Below are positions 48,643 through 58,433 of a stretch of 64,000 bases of DNA, one piece after another. Source of the DNA: Acinetobacter sp. ANC 4204 (GTDB lineage Bacteria; Pseudomonadota; Gammaproteobacteria; Pseudomonadales; Moraxellaceae); the NCBI RefSeq assembly GCF_002135205.1, contig NZ_NEFZ01000001.1:620001-684000 (forward strand). Direction: 5' to 3'. A model generated the notes under the pieces. That model was not told where the DNA came from. It searched no databases and was given only the letters and a program-made list of their open reading frames with translations. Made by a program: the position numbers and the translations under genes. Every line of letters starts with the position of its first letter. Position 1 is the stretch's first letter.

Positions 48643-48670
48643 AGCATGAGTGCGCAAAATCGCTCATGCT
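48643..48670 (+). terminator. Weak hairpin after the YbjQ pair
   Basis: AGCATGAG and CTCATGCT form an eight-base stem around a 12-base loop; the following bases are not T-rich, so it may not be a true terminator. Confidence 0.3.
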
Positions 48671-48762
48671 CGGTCACCTTCTATCGTACAGCTAGAGCAT
48701 AATTCTCTACACTGAACAAAATAAAAATGGACTTCACCTACACTGTAAATAGGTCACAGATA

Positions 48763-49797
48763 ATGAAATCTTTAGCACTAAAAATAAGTATGGCTGTACT
48801 CAGCATGATCCCACTTGTAGCCAAAGCTGAATTAATTGTATTGGCATCCCCTCAAAGTAATGATGCTTACTATGCAAAAATGATTGATGATATTTTCGAT
48901 TTCCACGTCGATTATGCAAAAAAAATTATTAAAAACGGAGACAATGTCGTTGTTCTGACAGACAAACAGCTCTACCCCGACTATGTCAAAGCTTTGGGAA
49001 AAAAGCATGTAGCAATCGCACCGATGCATGACATTTGGATGCGTGACTTCACCAGCGCCAATCCAGCTCAACCCGTCATGTTTCGCTACACGGCCGCTGG
49101 GCAAGGTGGGGCTAAAAAAGGTCAGGCTATTTCAGATGAAGTGCAGGATGAATTTAAATACTACAGTCAAAAAGCAGGCTTACAGTTTACTCAGACCAAA
49201 CTGTTGAATGATGGTGGTAATTGGGTGGAAGATGGTTATGGCAATGTCGTCCTCAGCACCAAGTTTCTAGCAGATAACAAGCTAACCGAAAACGAAGCGC
49301 GTAAGAAACTCATGGCACTGACAGGAGCCAAACAAATTGCATTCATTGAAGCCGATGAACAAGGTGGCTTGGAACATGCGGACGGTGTGGTCAGTTTTGT
49401 GGACCAAAATACACTGGTAATAAACTCCTACCCTGAAGATCCCGACTATGCCAAGCAGCTTAAAGCAGACCTAAAACGTGGCATTCCCAATGTAAAAATT
49501 CGTGAAATCATCACCCCTTATGATGGCAGTGAGATTTATGATGAAAAGTTTGGTTCTGCATGTGGCTTATACACCAACATGCTGGCCACACCTGAGCGGA
49601 TTTACTTCCCGCAATTTGGCATTAAAGAGGATGCTATCGCTTTAAAGCAAATTCGTAGTGTTACCAAACGTACCGTGATTCCAGTACAGTCTGCTAATGT
49701 CTGTCATATGGGCGGTGGCGTGCGTTGTATGTCTTGGCAAGTGCGTGGGAAAAATGCGGAATTATTTTTAAATTATTTAAATAAAATCAGTAAGTAA
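48763..49797 (+). CDS. Exported agmatine deiminase-like enzyme
   Basis: The 344-residue protein has a signal peptide (LKISMAVLSMIPLVAKA) and peptidyl-arginine/agmatine deiminase family motifs: MHDIWMRDFTSANP, LNDGGNWVEDGYG, EHADG with His205 and GGGVRCMSW with Cys322 as the probable nucleophile. Well-known agmatine deiminases are cytoplasmic, so export is unusual. Near the cysteine the usual His (GGG-x-x-His-Cys pattern) is replaced by Arg321, so the substrate may not be agmatine. ATG at 48763 is chosen to start at the signal peptide. Confidence 0.78.
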   Translation: MKSLALKISMAVLSMIPLVAKAELIVLASPQSNDAYYAKMIDDIFDFHVDYAKKIIKNGDNVVVLTDKQLYPDYVKALGKKHVAIAPMHDIWMRDFTSANPAQPVMFRYTAAGQGGAKKGQAISDEVQDEFKYYSQKAGLQFTQTKLLNDGGNWVEDGYGNVVLSTKFLADNKLTENEARKKLMALTGAKQIAFIEADEQGGLEHADGVVSFVDQNTLVINSYPEDPDYAKQLKADLKRGIPNVKIREIITPYDGSEIYDEKFGSACGLYTNMLATPERIYFPQFGIKEDAIALKQIRSVTKRTVIPVQSANVCHMGGGVRCMSWQVRGKNAELFLNYLNKISK

Positions 49798-49876
49798 AAG
49801 TCCGATCCCAAACTATATCTATAAGAAAACATCAATTCAACGGGCAGGGAACATATTTCTCCCTGCCCGTTTCACT

Positions 49877-50683
49877 TTACTTCACTTTCATCTTACGAAT
49901 CATTTTATACAATGTTTTAGGTGATAAACGAGACACCAGAACACCCATTTTCTCCTTACGTCCACCGACTACGATGTATTCTTCACCTTTAAGCAAAGCA
50001 CTTACTACGGTTTGCGCAAAAATATCTGGTTCTAAACCATTTTCAATCGCTTCATCTTGATGACCTTGCGGTTTACCTGCGCCATTTAAAGCATTAAACG
50101 AGACATTGGTTTTAACAAAACCTGGGAAAATCACCGAAACATCTACACCTTCATTGGCCACTTCGGCACGTAGGCTATTTGCCCACATGTGAATAGCAGC
50201 CTTGGCCGCTGAATAACTGGCACGATACTGCGTCCCCAATAAACCTGCCACACTTGACACAAAGGCAATACGACCGGATTTTTGTGCTAAGAATGTCGGC
50301 AGAACTGTTTTGGTTAAAAACACTTGCGAGAAATAATCGACTTCCATAATTGCGCGTTCAGTTTGCATGGTCGTGTCGGCAATCAAGGCACGTTGACTTA
50401 AACCAGCATTATTAATCAGCCAGTCAATCCGACCTTTTTTCTGGAGCACTTGCTCATAGGCGTGACGGACCTTCGTCTCATCGGTAATGTCGGCACAAAT
50501 AGAAATGTGTTGATCTGGATTAAGCAGCCCAACGCGGACTTTTTCGAGTTCATCCAAACGTCTTGCCGTGAGTACGACCTCAGCCCCCTGTAAGGCACAT
50601 TCTTTAGCCAGTGCTTCCCCTAACCCTGAAGATGCTCCTGTAATCCACACCACTTTCGCATCTAAACTGTTTAACTGTGCCAT
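49877..50683 (-). CDS. Short-chain dehydrogenase/reductase
   Basis: The 268-residue SDR has TGASSGLGEALAKECA, NNAG in WLINNAGLSQRAL and the YxxxK in YSAAKAAIHMW. The C-terminal basic tail (KTLYKMIRKMKVK) suggests membrane association. The substrate is unknown. It lies 12 bp after the 224-residue unknown gene and would be co-transcribed with it. Confidence 0.86.
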   Translation of the reverse strand: MAQLNSLDAKVVWITGASSGLGEALAKECALQGAEVVLTARRLDELEKVRVGLLNPDQHISICADITDETKVRHAYEQVLQKKGRIDWLINNAGLSQRALIADTTMQTERAIMEVDYFSQVFLTKTVLPTFLAQKSGRIAFVSSVAGLLGTQYRASYSAAKAAIHMWANSLRAEVANEGVDVSVIFPGFVKTNVSFNALNGAGKPQGHQDEAIENGLEPDIFAQTVVSALLKGEEYIVVGGRKEKMGVLVSRLSPKTLYKMIRKMKVK

Positions 50684-50695
50684 GTCCTTATTGCC

Positions 50696-51370
50696 TCATA
50701 CCGAAGTTTTATTTGTAGGTTGATCATTTAAAAAAGTTAGAAAATGATCAAAATATTGACTCATCATCTGCGCATCATAAATACGACCTAATTTGTCAAA
50801 GCGTTTATAACCCAATTGAGTGGTAAAACTAATCACCCCATTAAGTGTTTTATCCACCACTACATTAAATTTCAACATTTTCTTCGGTTCGCGGATCAAA
50901 CTGGTCACCCCCTGATCCACAATTTGAGTAAATGCTTTTAAAGCAGGTGATACATATTGATTATTGCCTTTATCCATCTGCTCCGCACAACCCAAAAGCT
51001 CATTCACCAAAGTCTTTTCGACAGGATAACTTAAAAAATGTGTACTCTCGGTGTCATACATCATTTGCTCTAGATAATTCACCATGGGAATTAGACGGTC
51101 ATTTGAAAAAAAAGACACGGACCACGGCATGTACTTACGCATCGTATCCACAATCTGCTTGATGACTTTTTCCGACTCTCCATCGCCCGAAGTTGAGAGT
51201 CGGGCTAAATCCCCAAAGACCTGATCAATTACTTCACATGAAATATCTGCTAGAACTTCACCGAGTGGTTTTGCTAAATTTTGGCTTTCGCCTGCATTGA
51301 GCTGTTGATGAATATGGGTAAAGCGCTGGTGAGTTTCGGGTTTTAATTTTAAAGAAATTTGATAAGTCAT
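50696..51370 (-). CDS. Conserved-looking protein of unknown function
   Basis: The 224-residue protein starts at ATG 51370, next to a GGGGGG run, the only convincing site in the region (an upstream in-frame codon would add 20 residues without one). It is soluble and helical, beginning MTYQISLKLKPETHQRFTHI and containing EPKKMLKFNVVVDKTLNGVI. I do not recognise the family. It precedes an SDR gene in the same operon. Confidence 0.6.
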   Translation of the reverse strand: MTYQISLKLKPETHQRFTHIHQQLNAGESQNLAKPLGEVLADISCEVIDQVFGDLARLSTSGDGESEKVIKQIVDTMRKYMPWSVSFFSNDRLIPMVNYLEQMMYDTESTHFLSYPVEKTLVNELLGCAEQMDKGNNQYVSPALKAFTQIVDQGVTSLIREPKKMLKFNVVVDKTLNGVISFTTQLGYKRFDKLGRIYDAQMMSQYFDHFLTFLNDQPTNKTSV

Positions 51371-51554
51371 CGTGATCCCCCCTTTTTTTTGATTTTTACT
51401 GCGAACAATGCGCACTCTAGGTGTAAGCACATCATAAAGCGCTCTGCTTCATGTCGCAATTGCTAGATCAACGCATTTGCTTTACATGCCCCCATTTACG
51501 ATTTCTTTGCTACAATAGATGCAATTTTTTATCTACTTTTGAACTGTTTGAACT

Positions 51555-54449
51555 ATGACTGATTCAGCGCAAAATATCGCTACAACTTACGATCCGACCG
51601 AGATCGAGAAAAAATGGTACCAAACTTGGGAAGAGCGTGGCTATTTTAAGCCCTCTGAAAAAGGTGAGTCATTTTGTATCATGATTCCGCCACCAAACGT
51701 CACCGGTAGCTTGCACATGGGTCATGGTTTTAACAATGCCATTATGGATGCGTTAACTCGCTACAACCGCATGTCAGGTAAAAATACCTTATGGCAGCCG
51801 GGTACAGACCATGCGGGTATTGCAACGCAAATGGTAGTTGAACGTCAATTGGGCGCTCAGGGTGTCAGCCGTCATGACCTCGGCCGTGAAAAATTCATTG
51901 AAAAAGTTTGGGAATGGAAAGAACAATCAGGCGGCACGATTACTCGTCAAATCCGTCGACTAGGTTCTTCAGTGGACTGGTCGCGTGAACGCTTTACCAT
52001 GGATGAAGGTCTATCGAATGCGGTCAAAGAAGTGTTCGTTAAACTGCACGAAGACGGTTTGATTTACCGTGGCAAACGTTTGGTGAACTGGGATCCAAAA
52101 TTACAAACGGCGCTTTCTGACCTCGAAGTTGAGTCAGATAAAGAAGAAGCAGGTTCATTGTGGCACTTCAAATATTTCTTTGAAGATAAAAACCTACGTA
52201 CCCATGATGGTAAAGACCACATCGTTGTAGCGACCACACGCCCTGAAACATTGCTCGGTGATACTGCGGTTGCTGTGGCACTGGATGATGAACGCTATAC
52301 GCACCTTGTGGGTCAGAACATTATCCTGCCAATTACAGGTCGTGCTGTTCCCATCGTGAAAGATGAATATGTCGATAAAGAATTCGGTACAGGCTGTGTG
52401 AAAATCACCCCTGCGCATGACTTTAACGACTATGAAGTCGGTAAGCGTTGTGAATTGCCTATCATCAATATCTTCAATAAAAATGCAGAAGTATTGGCTG
52501 AATTTGAATACATCGCCAAGGCAGGCGAGCAAATCTCAAAAACCATTGCTGCCCCTGCGGACTATATTGGTTTAGAGCGTTTTGAAGCACGTAAAAAACT
52601 GGTTGAACAAGCTGAAGCTGAAGGTTGGTTAGAGCAAATCCAACCTTATACGTTGAAACCACCTCGCGGTGACCGTTCAGGTGTAATCGTTGAGCCATTA
52701 TTGACAGATCAATGGTATGTAAAAATTGCACCATTGGCTCAACCTGCCATTGAAGCCGTTCAAGACGGTCGTATCAAGTTCGTGCCTGAACAGTACAGCA
52801 ATATGTACATGGCGTGGATGAACAACATCCAAGACTGGTGTATCTCTCGTCAACTTTGGTGGGGACACCGTATCCCTGCTTGGTACGATGCTGAAGGTAA
52901 CATCTATGTGGGTCGTGACGAAGCTGAAGTACGTGCCAAAAACAACCTCCCTGCTGATGTTGCGCTTAGCCAAGATGAAGATGTACTCGATACGTGGTTC
53001 TCTTCTGCACTTTGGACTTTCTCAACCCTTGGTTGGACTGGCGATGCCAAGAAAGATGCGGAAAACTATTTCCTCAATACTTTCCACCCAACGGATGTAT
53101 TGGTGACTGGTTTTGACATCATCTTCTTCTGGGTTGCTCGTATGATTATGTTTACGATGCACTTCATGAAAAATGAAGACGGTACGCCGCAAGTTCCGTT
53201 TAAAACGGTCTATGTTCACGGTTTAGTCCGTGATGGCGAAGGTCAAAAAATGTCGAAGTCTAAGGGCAACGTGCTTGACCCATTAGATTTGATTGACGGT
53301 GTAGACCTTGAGACTTTGGTACAAAAACGTACTACAGGTCTGATGAACCCGAAACAAGCAGCGAAGATTGAAAAATCGACCCGTAAAGAGTTCCCAGAAG
53401 GCATTCAAGCCTATGGTACAGACGCAGTGCGTTTCACCTTCTGTGCGCTTGCCAACACAGGTCGTGACATTAAGTTCGACATGAAACGTGTTGAAGGTTA
53501 CCGTAACTTTGCCAACAAAATCTGGAACGCAACCCGTTTCGTGATGATGAACTGTGAAGAGCAAGTGATTGGTACTGAAGTTCGTCAAGACCTTTGGGAA
53601 TTGCCTGAACAGTGGATCGTGAGCCGTCTGCAAAAAGCCGAAGCTGCGGTTCAACAAGCTTTTGCGACTTACCGTTTAGACTTGGCTGCACAAGCCATTT
53701 ATGAATTCATTTGGAATGAATACTGTGACTGGTATGTCGAGCTAACGAAACCTGTTCTGAATGATGAAAATGTGTCGGTTGAGCGTAAAGCTGAAGTTCG
53801 TCGTGTACTCCTTGCAGTGATGGAAGCCTCTTTACGTCTTGCACACCCAATCATGCCGTATTTGACTGAAGAAATTTGGCAAACGCTTGCACCGAAACTT
53901 GGTATTTCTGGCGAAACCATCATGCTTGCGCAGTACCCTGTTGCTAACCCTGAGCGTGTAAACGAACAGGCTGAAGCCGATATGCAATGGCTTCAAGGTT
54001 TGATTGGTGCGGTACGTAACATTCGTGGTGAAATGGGCTTAGGTAATGCGCGTTTATTACCAGTGCTTTTACAAAACACAACTGAAGCTGAGAAAGCACA
54101 GATCACACGTATTGAAGCGTTGTTTAAAGCCTTGGCGAAAGTGGAAAGCATCACGTTCTTGGCTGAGGGTGAGCAACCACCATTGTCTTCATCGAGTGTT
54201 GTAGGCCATGCGTCTGTCTTTGTTCCTATGAAAGGTTTAATTGACCCGAAAGCGGAATTGGGTCGTTTACAGAAAGACTTAGACAAAGTGCAAAAGCAGC
54301 ATGATGTCATTGCAGGCAAACTTTCTAATGAAGGTTTTGTGGCGAAAGCACCTGTGGCTGTGGTTGAAGGTGAAAAAGTGAAACTGGCTGAGTTTGCTGA
54401 CCAGTTAGTGAAGATTAAAGCGAATATGGAGCAGATTGCAGCGCTTTAA
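51555..54449 (+). CDS. valS: Valyl-tRNA synthetase
   Basis: ValS charges tRNA-Val and edits mischarged threonine. The 964-residue class I enzyme has HIGH as HMGH in [14 protein letters not shown], the CP1 editing domain ([15 protein letters not shown]), KMSKS in [10 protein letters not shown], anticodon-binding region and a C-terminal coiled coil ([17 protein letters not shown]). Its length is close to the E. coli enzyme (951 residues). A terminator follows. Confidence 0.98.
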   Translation: MTDSAQNIATTYDPTEIEKKWYQTWEERGYFKPSEKGESFCIMIPPPNVTGSLHMGHGFNNAIMDALTRYNRMSGKNTLWQPGTDHAGIATQMVVERQLGAQGVSRHDLGREKFIEKVWEWKEQSGGTITRQIRRLGSSVDWSRERFTMDEGLSNAVKEVFVKLHEDGLIYRGKRLVNWDPKLQTALSDLEVESDKEEAGSLWHFKYFFEDKNLRTHDGKDHIVVATTRPETLLGDTAVAVALDDERYTHLVGQNIILPITGRAVPIVKDEYVDKEFGTGCVKITPAHDFNDYEVGKRCELPIINIFNKNAEVLAEFEYIAKAGEQISKTIAAPADYIGLERFEARKKLVEQAEAEGWLEQIQPYTLKPPRGDRSGVIVEPLLTDQWYVKIAPLAQPAIEAVQDGRIKFVPEQYSNMYMAWMNNIQDWCISRQLWWGHRIPAWYDAEGNIYVGRDEAEVRAKNNLPADVALSQDEDVLDTWFSSALWTFSTLGWTGDAKKDAENYFLNTFHPTDVLVTGFDIIFFWVARMIMFTMHFMKNEDGTPQVPFKTVYVHGLVRDGEGQKMSKSKGNVLDPLDLIDGVDLETLVQKRTTGLMNPKQAAKIEKSTRKEFPEGIQAYGTDAVRFTFCALANTGRDIKFDMKRVEGYRNFANKIWNATRFVMMNCEEQVIGTEVRQDLWELPEQWIVSRLQKAEAAVQQAFATYRLDLAAQAIYEFIWNEYCDWYVELTKPVLNDENVSVERKAEVRRVLLAVMEASLRLAHPIMPYLTEEIWQTLAPKLGISGETIMLAQYPVANPERVNEQAEADMQWLQGLIGAVRNIRGEMGLGNARLLPVLLQNTTEAEKAQITRIEALFKALAKVESITFLAEGEQPPLSSSSVVGHASVFVPMKGLIDPKAELGRLQKDLDKVQKQHDVIAGKLSNEGFVAKAPVAVVEGEKVKLAEFADQLVKIKANMEQIAAL

Positions 54450-54480
54450 CCAATTGCTAAAAGATTAAAAAATAAGATAA

Positions 54481-54510
54481 AATCCCTTCATAATTGAGGG
54501 GATTTTTTTG
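54481..54510 (+). terminator. Terminator after valS
   Basis: AATCCCTTCA / TGAGGGGATT with a TAAT loop is followed by a run of T. Confidence 0.85.
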
Positions 54511-54544
54511 AAAATCAAAAAATATACTTGAGAATTAACTTATA

Positions 54545-54745
54545 ATGGCATTTGTACTTGGATTTTTACTACTTTGGATTGGTAGTGTTGCTGTTATTTT
54601 TGGTACTATTGTAACCTTTGGCTCTATTGGCAGATTAATTAAGGGTCCTGTGGCTTGTATATGGAATTTAACACATGTATTTTTCCCACATCTTATGATT
54701 TTACAGTTTATAGTTATTGCTTTTTCGGCTGTGGGCAAAGATTAA
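54545..54745 (+). CDS. Small hypothetical membrane protein
   Basis: The 66-residue product has two hydrophobic helices (residues 2-24 and 47-62) around a short polar loop (GRLIKGPVAC). There is no clear ribosome binding site. It opens an AT-rich patch that differs from the surrounding core genome. I cannot name a family. Confidence 0.4.
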   Translation: MAFVLGFLLLWIGSVAVIFGTIVTFGSIGRLIKGPVACIWNLTHVFFPHLMILQFIVIAFSAVGKD

Positions 54746-54890
54746 AATATCTCTCTTCTGAGTTAATTAAACACGCAAAGTTTTATTAAATCTCCTCTTA
54801 TTTTCTTCAACCAAAAAATCAAGCATTTATTGAAATATTAAAAAAAACATATACAATTCAAATATAAAATTTAATCTAAGGACAAAATTA

Positions 54891-55343
54891 ATGAAAAATA
54901 TTGAAATTACTTACCTAAAGAAAACTCTATTTTTTTCTGCACTGTGGTTCTTCTATCTTTGGAGTGCTTTCTACTTAAGTGATAACAATTCATCCCTCCT
55001 AGGCATATGGAGTATTATAAATTGGGGTATATTCTTAATTATCCCTTTCTTAAACCATAAATACCTTATTCAAAAGCAGAAAAAAATTAGCAATACAATT
55101 AATTGGGTCCTCGCTGCCCTATACCTAGCATGGTTATATCCTATATTTAATGGCTTTATTGGTGATAAGCTCATTATTCAACCAGCTTATATAGTTTCTT
55201 TATACTGCATCATTCTAGCTCTTAAAAATATTTTTATAGCTCCAAAAGTAGTAAATGAAACTTCTTTTTTTAAGAATAGCGATATTAAATTTGAAAAAGA
55301 AGAACCCTCTATGGTAATTAAAAAGCAGATTACTGATAAATAA
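54891..55343 (+). CDS. Hypothetical membrane protein
   Basis: The 150-residue protein has about four membrane helices in the first 115 residues (FFSALWFFYLWSAFYL, IINWGIFLIIPFL, NWVLAALYLAWLYPIF, AYIVSLYCIILALK) and a charged C-terminal tail. AAGGACAAAATTA precedes the ATG, a good site. It lies 24 bp before the J-domain gene. Codon use is AT-rich. Family unknown. Confidence 0.55.
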   Translation: MKNIEITYLKKTLFFSALWFFYLWSAFYLSDNNSSLLGIWSIINWGIFLIIPFLNHKYLIQKQKKISNTINWVLAALYLAWLYPIFNGFIGDKLIIQPAYIVSLYCIILALKNIFIAPKVVNETSFFKNSDIKFEKEEPSMVIKKQITDK

Positions 55344-55367
55344 ATTTAATATTCTAGGGGCACATAT

Positions 55368-56117
55368 ATGTGGTTATTAGCTATAGTTGTAGTCGCAACG
55401 GTGATCGCAGGACCAATTGGTTTTTTGATATCTCTAGGTATAATTTGGTATATTCTTTCGCAAAAAAATGACACTGATACATCTCAAACTACGCCTCCTG
55501 AACATCATCAACGCCATATTGAAACACTAACCCCATGTATCGATATACTATGCTATTTTTCCTTAAAGTATGAGAAAGAATGGAATCCAGAAAAAGTTAG
55601 GTATATTAAAGGCTTATTTAAAACCATATGTCAAACTAGTATTGAACAAGATTTTCTAAAAAACCGCTTAAAATTAAACACAAGACCAGACCTTTCATAT
55701 AATATTTCACTCTGGTTAAAAACAAAACCATCCACAGATGATAAAAAAATAATTTACAATGCTGTTGTTATACTATTAATTAATACTTGTAAGAATGCCG
55801 AAATTATTAGGCAAGAAAGTTTAAGTTTTGGATCTAACATAGGTCTTGAATATCAATATTGTCAAAATGTTGTTAATGAACACATATATCAACAAGAGGA
55901 GCCGTCTACTAATACATCTGAAATTGAAAAAGCAGCAAAGATTTTGGGTGTTTCTATTGATGCAAAGATTGAAGAAATACAAAAAGCTTATCGTCTAAAA
56001 ATTAAGGATTTTCATCCAGACCGAAATACTAATGTTACTCCCGCAGTCAAACAAATGTTAGAGGAACAAGCACATCTAATTAACGAAGCTAGAGAAATAC
56101 TACTTTCTTATAAATAG
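55368..56117 (+). CDS. Membrane-anchored DnaJ-domain protein
   Basis: The 249-residue protein has an N-terminal membrane helix (LLAIVVVATVIAGPIGFLI), a helical middle that may be TerB-like, and a C-terminal J domain (KAAKILGVSIDAKIEEIQKAY to FHPDRN), with the HPD triad intact. The layout resembles DjlA. Such proteins recruit DnaK to membrane substrates. It is transcribed rightwards and is one of two J-domain genes facing each other over a DUF559 remnant. Confidence 0.8.
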   Translation: MWLLAIVVVATVIAGPIGFLISLGIIWYILSQKNDTDTSQTTPPEHHQRHIETLTPCIDILCYFSLKYEKEWNPEKVRYIKGLFKTICQTSIEQDFLKNRLKLNTRPDLSYNISLWLKTKPSTDDKKIIYNAVVILLINTCKNAEIIRQESLSFGSNIGLEYQYCQNVVNEHIYQQEEPSTNTSEIEKAAKILGVSIDAKIEEIQKAYRLKIKDFHPDRNTNVTPAVKQMLEEQAHLINEAREILLSYK

Positions 56118-56125
56118 TAATTTTT

Positions 56126-56278
56126 TTAGATATATCCATCAATAATATAAAGCTGTCTGCGAAATTTAAGATTCATAAATCGTTTAGCACGAAGTAGTTG
56201 CCACATTAGGTGCTCTGCATCAGTCGCATTACTTCTCATGTTTTTAGCGAACTCTAATAATTGTGGGTCTAGTTTCAT
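56126..56278 (-). pseudogene. Truncated DUF559 endonuclease-like gene
   Basis: On the minus strand, ATG at 56278 opens a 50-codon frame beginning MKLDPQLLEFAKNMRSNATD and then AEHLMWQLLRAKRFMNLKF, matching the N-terminal part of DUF559 (Vsr-like fold), and ends RRQLYIIDGYI before a stop. The family is normally about 115-120 residues with catalytic residues after the part seen here, so this is a broken gene. It lies between the J-domain gene and the REP-like pair. Confidence 0.7.
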
Positions 56279-56290
56279 TTTTTATTATTA

Positions 56291-56400
56291 CCTCTCCCTA
56301 ACCCTCTCCTAAAAGGAGAGGGAATGTTCATTATAAATTTTATGCAGGTATGTAATCACTTACGGCTCCCTCTCCCTATGGGAGAGGGTTGGGGTGAGGG
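56291..56400. repeat. Pair of inverted REP-like hairpins (CCCTCTCC type)
   Basis: Two short palindromes, CCCTCTCCT-AAA-AGGAGAGGG (56302-56322) and CCCTCTCCC-TAT-GGGAGAGGG (56368-56388), stand in opposite orientation. The flanks CCTCTCCCTAACCCTCTCC (56291-56309) and GGAGAGGGTTGGGGTGAGG (56381-56399) are inverted copies that match at 17 of 19 positions. This is the layout of a REP doublet or MITE-like element. It lies next to the DUF559 remnant. Confidence 0.75.
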
Positions 56401-56403
56401 ATT

Positions 56404-57426
56404 TTATAACACCCCATGCGCCAACAACATCTCTACCCCACTCACCTTTTTCATATGCTTTAAACGTTCCTTTTCCCACTTCAACAGCTGTTTTAACTCA
56501 GCAGCATCCTTATCAATCACCTTATACACATCACTCATTTTGAGCTGTTTGGTATTAACATGACTGCTCAAATGAAAAGACGTAAAGATCTCTTCTAACT
56601 GGCTTTGCAAATTCTGACCCTGTGCTTCCAAAGCCAACTGATAAAACTTGACTTGCTCAGAGCTTAACGCCTTTGAGCTTAGACCCCTATTGGTTTCAAG
56701 CTGTAACTGGAGTTTCAATAAATAAAATAAATCCTGCTCTGCATAAGCTTCATTGACCTTCTGCAAAAGCTCAGTTTTTTCCAACTTCTTGGCTTCATCA
56801 GGCTCACGGTCAGGGTGAATCATCGCGGTAATTTTTAAATATACGGTTTTCAAAGACTGCTCTGCCATTTTAACCGCTTGCTCACGTTTTTCTTGTTGTT
56901 TTAACTGCTTGGCACGTTCTCGCTCTGCTATATACTGGGTAGAATCATATTCATAATTTTCCCAGTCTACATCTACGTTTTGTTCTACCGTTTCAGCAAG
57001 GTCATGATTTTGTATTGAGTTTGCTTTGGCTTTCTTCGCGCGTATATGTTCTTCATGCTGTATATAGAAAGTATCAATTTTCTCTACTTGTTCTTTTTGC
57101 TCAGAAGTTAGCATCTGAGATTTTTTTAGCATCTTGGCTAAGGCGGCTATTTTGGTGTCTATCTGCGCCAAATCAGCTTTGCTAAAGGCATCACTGGCTA
57201 TGTGATTCCACAGAGTATCTAGCTGTGTAAATAGAACCGTATGTAACTCGCTATAAATGGGCAAAAGCTTACTGCGCGTATAATTTTGAATGTCGGCTTG
57301 CACATTTTGCCATGTTGCCAGTTCTTGTTTTTGTTGTTCAATGCGTTCAATCAAACGATTTAATTTTTTCTGCTGTGGACTGAGTTGAACCTCTAGCTGA
57401 GCCGTCGTTTTTAACGCTAAAGACAT
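56404..57426 (-). CDS. J-domain coiled-coil protein
   Basis: The 340-residue protein starts at ATG 57426 (an upstream in-frame ATG at 57525 would add 33 residues without a good site). It is rich in Lys, Gln and Glu and predicted mostly coiled coil. Residues about 220-275 carry a J-like domain with MAEQSLKTVYLKITAMIHPD, where HPD is intact. It is a soluble counterpart of the membrane J-domain protein at 55.4 kb. The function is unknown. It may act as a DnaK co-chaperone. Confidence 0.72.
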   Translation of the reverse strand: MSLALKTTAQLEVQLSPQQKKLNRLIERIEQQKQELATWQNVQADIQNYTRSKLLPIYSELHTVLFTQLDTLWNHIASDAFSKADLAQIDTKIAALAKMLKKSQMLTSEQKEQVEKIDTFYIQHEEHIRAKKAKANSIQNHDLAETVEQNVDVDWENYEYDSTQYIAERERAKQLKQQEKREQAVKMAEQSLKTVYLKITAMIHPDREPDEAKKLEKTELLQKVNEAYAEQDLFYLLKLQLQLETNRGLSSKALSSEQVKFYQLALEAQGQNLQSQLEEIFTSFHLSSHVNTKQLKMSDVYKVIDKDAAELKQLLKWEKERLKHMKKVSGVEMLLAHGVL

Positions 57427-57541
57427 AACCCATCCAACCCAGTACAAAAGAGAAATTATAGCGCGATCTGAGCGTACAAGCAGTGATCTCTCTTTTAAGC
57501 CAAGTTTAAAATCTAAGTGATTCAAATGCTAATCTAAGAAT

Positions 57542-57567
57542 AAAAAAAGCCCATCATTCGATGAGCA
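57542..57567 (-). terminator. Terminator of fpr
   Basis: On the minus strand GCTCATC / GATGGGC with a GAAT loop is followed by seven T. Confidence 0.75.
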
Positions 57568-57586
57568 TTTTATTAGCGAAATAGCT

Positions 57587-58348
57587 TTACCAATAGTTTT
57601 CGACCGCAATATTTCCTTCACCACGGCGATTCATAGTCAGGCCACGTGCTTTTAGGGCTTCTTTGGTGTCTTCGACCATTTGCGGGTTACCACACAGCAT
57701 CACATGGCTAGTTTCAGGGTTCAGACTCAAACCAACTGCTTTTTCAAGCTCACCATTTTCAATCAGTACGGGTAAGCGGTCATGTAGTGGCGCATGCGGA
57801 TCACGCGTAATAATCGGCACAAATTTAAAGCCTGTATGGCCCTCGCCAAAGGTCTCTGCAATTTCCTGAATACGTGTTGCATAGGCCAGTTCAGAAGCTG
57901 TACGTACGCTATAGACCAGTGTAATGCTCTCGTACTTCGACCACGTCTCAAAGTCTTGCAACATCGAAATAAAAGGCGCAAGCCCTGTCCCTGTGCCCAG
58001 TAACCATAAGTCTTTTGGTAGTGGCAACTGATAACGCGCCAAAGTCAAAAAGCCGTACGGGATCTTTTCAAGGTAGATGTCATCATCAACTTTTAAGTGT
58101 TGTAAATTTGAGGTAAAGGCACCTTCTGGCACCACAATCGAGAAAAATTCTAAAGTTTCATCAAAGGGAGAGGACACCACCGAATACGCTCGAACCACCA
58201 ATTCATCACCCACTTTGATGCCAATACGGGCAAATTGTCCTGCGCTAAACTTAAAATGTGCAGGTCGCGTCATGGTGAAACTAAAAAGTGTATTGGTCCA
58301 ACGGTGTACGGATAAAACCTTTTCTAGGCTAAATTTTTCAATTGACAT
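57587..58348 (-). CDS. fpr: Ferredoxin-NADP reductase Fpr
   Basis: Fpr moves electrons between NADPH and ferredoxin or flavodoxin and is induced in oxidative stress. The 253-residue FAD enzyme has the FAD-binding RAYSVVSSP, the nucleotide-binding LLGTGTGLAPFISMLQDF and the C-terminal GEGNIAVENYW with the terminal aromatic expected for this class. The divergent LysR gene at 58434 matches finR, the regulator of fpr in Pseudomonas, with 85 bp between. Confidence 0.93.
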   Translation of the reverse strand: MSIEKFSLEKVLSVHRWTNTLFSFTMTRPAHFKFSAGQFARIGIKVGDELVVRAYSVVSSPFDETLEFFSIVVPEGAFTSNLQHLKVDDDIYLEKIPYGFLTLARYQLPLPKDLWLLGTGTGLAPFISMLQDFETWSKYESITLVYSVRTASELAYATRIQEIAETFGEGHTGFKFVPIITRDPHAPLHDRLPVLIENGELEKAVGLSLNPETSHVMLCGNPQMVEDTKEALKARGLTMNRRGEGNIAVENYW

Positions 58349-58433
58349 GATTTCAGCGTGGCATCAAAGACGTTGCTCATGTTAGCATGACCACATAATT
58401 TGTTAATATTTTTTAAATGTTAAGGCTATATTC

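Noticed and set aside
56324..56563. Plus-strand frame of 79 codons across the REP-like pair
   Set aside because: It is formed by the hairpin repeat and the antisense end of the J-domain gene.
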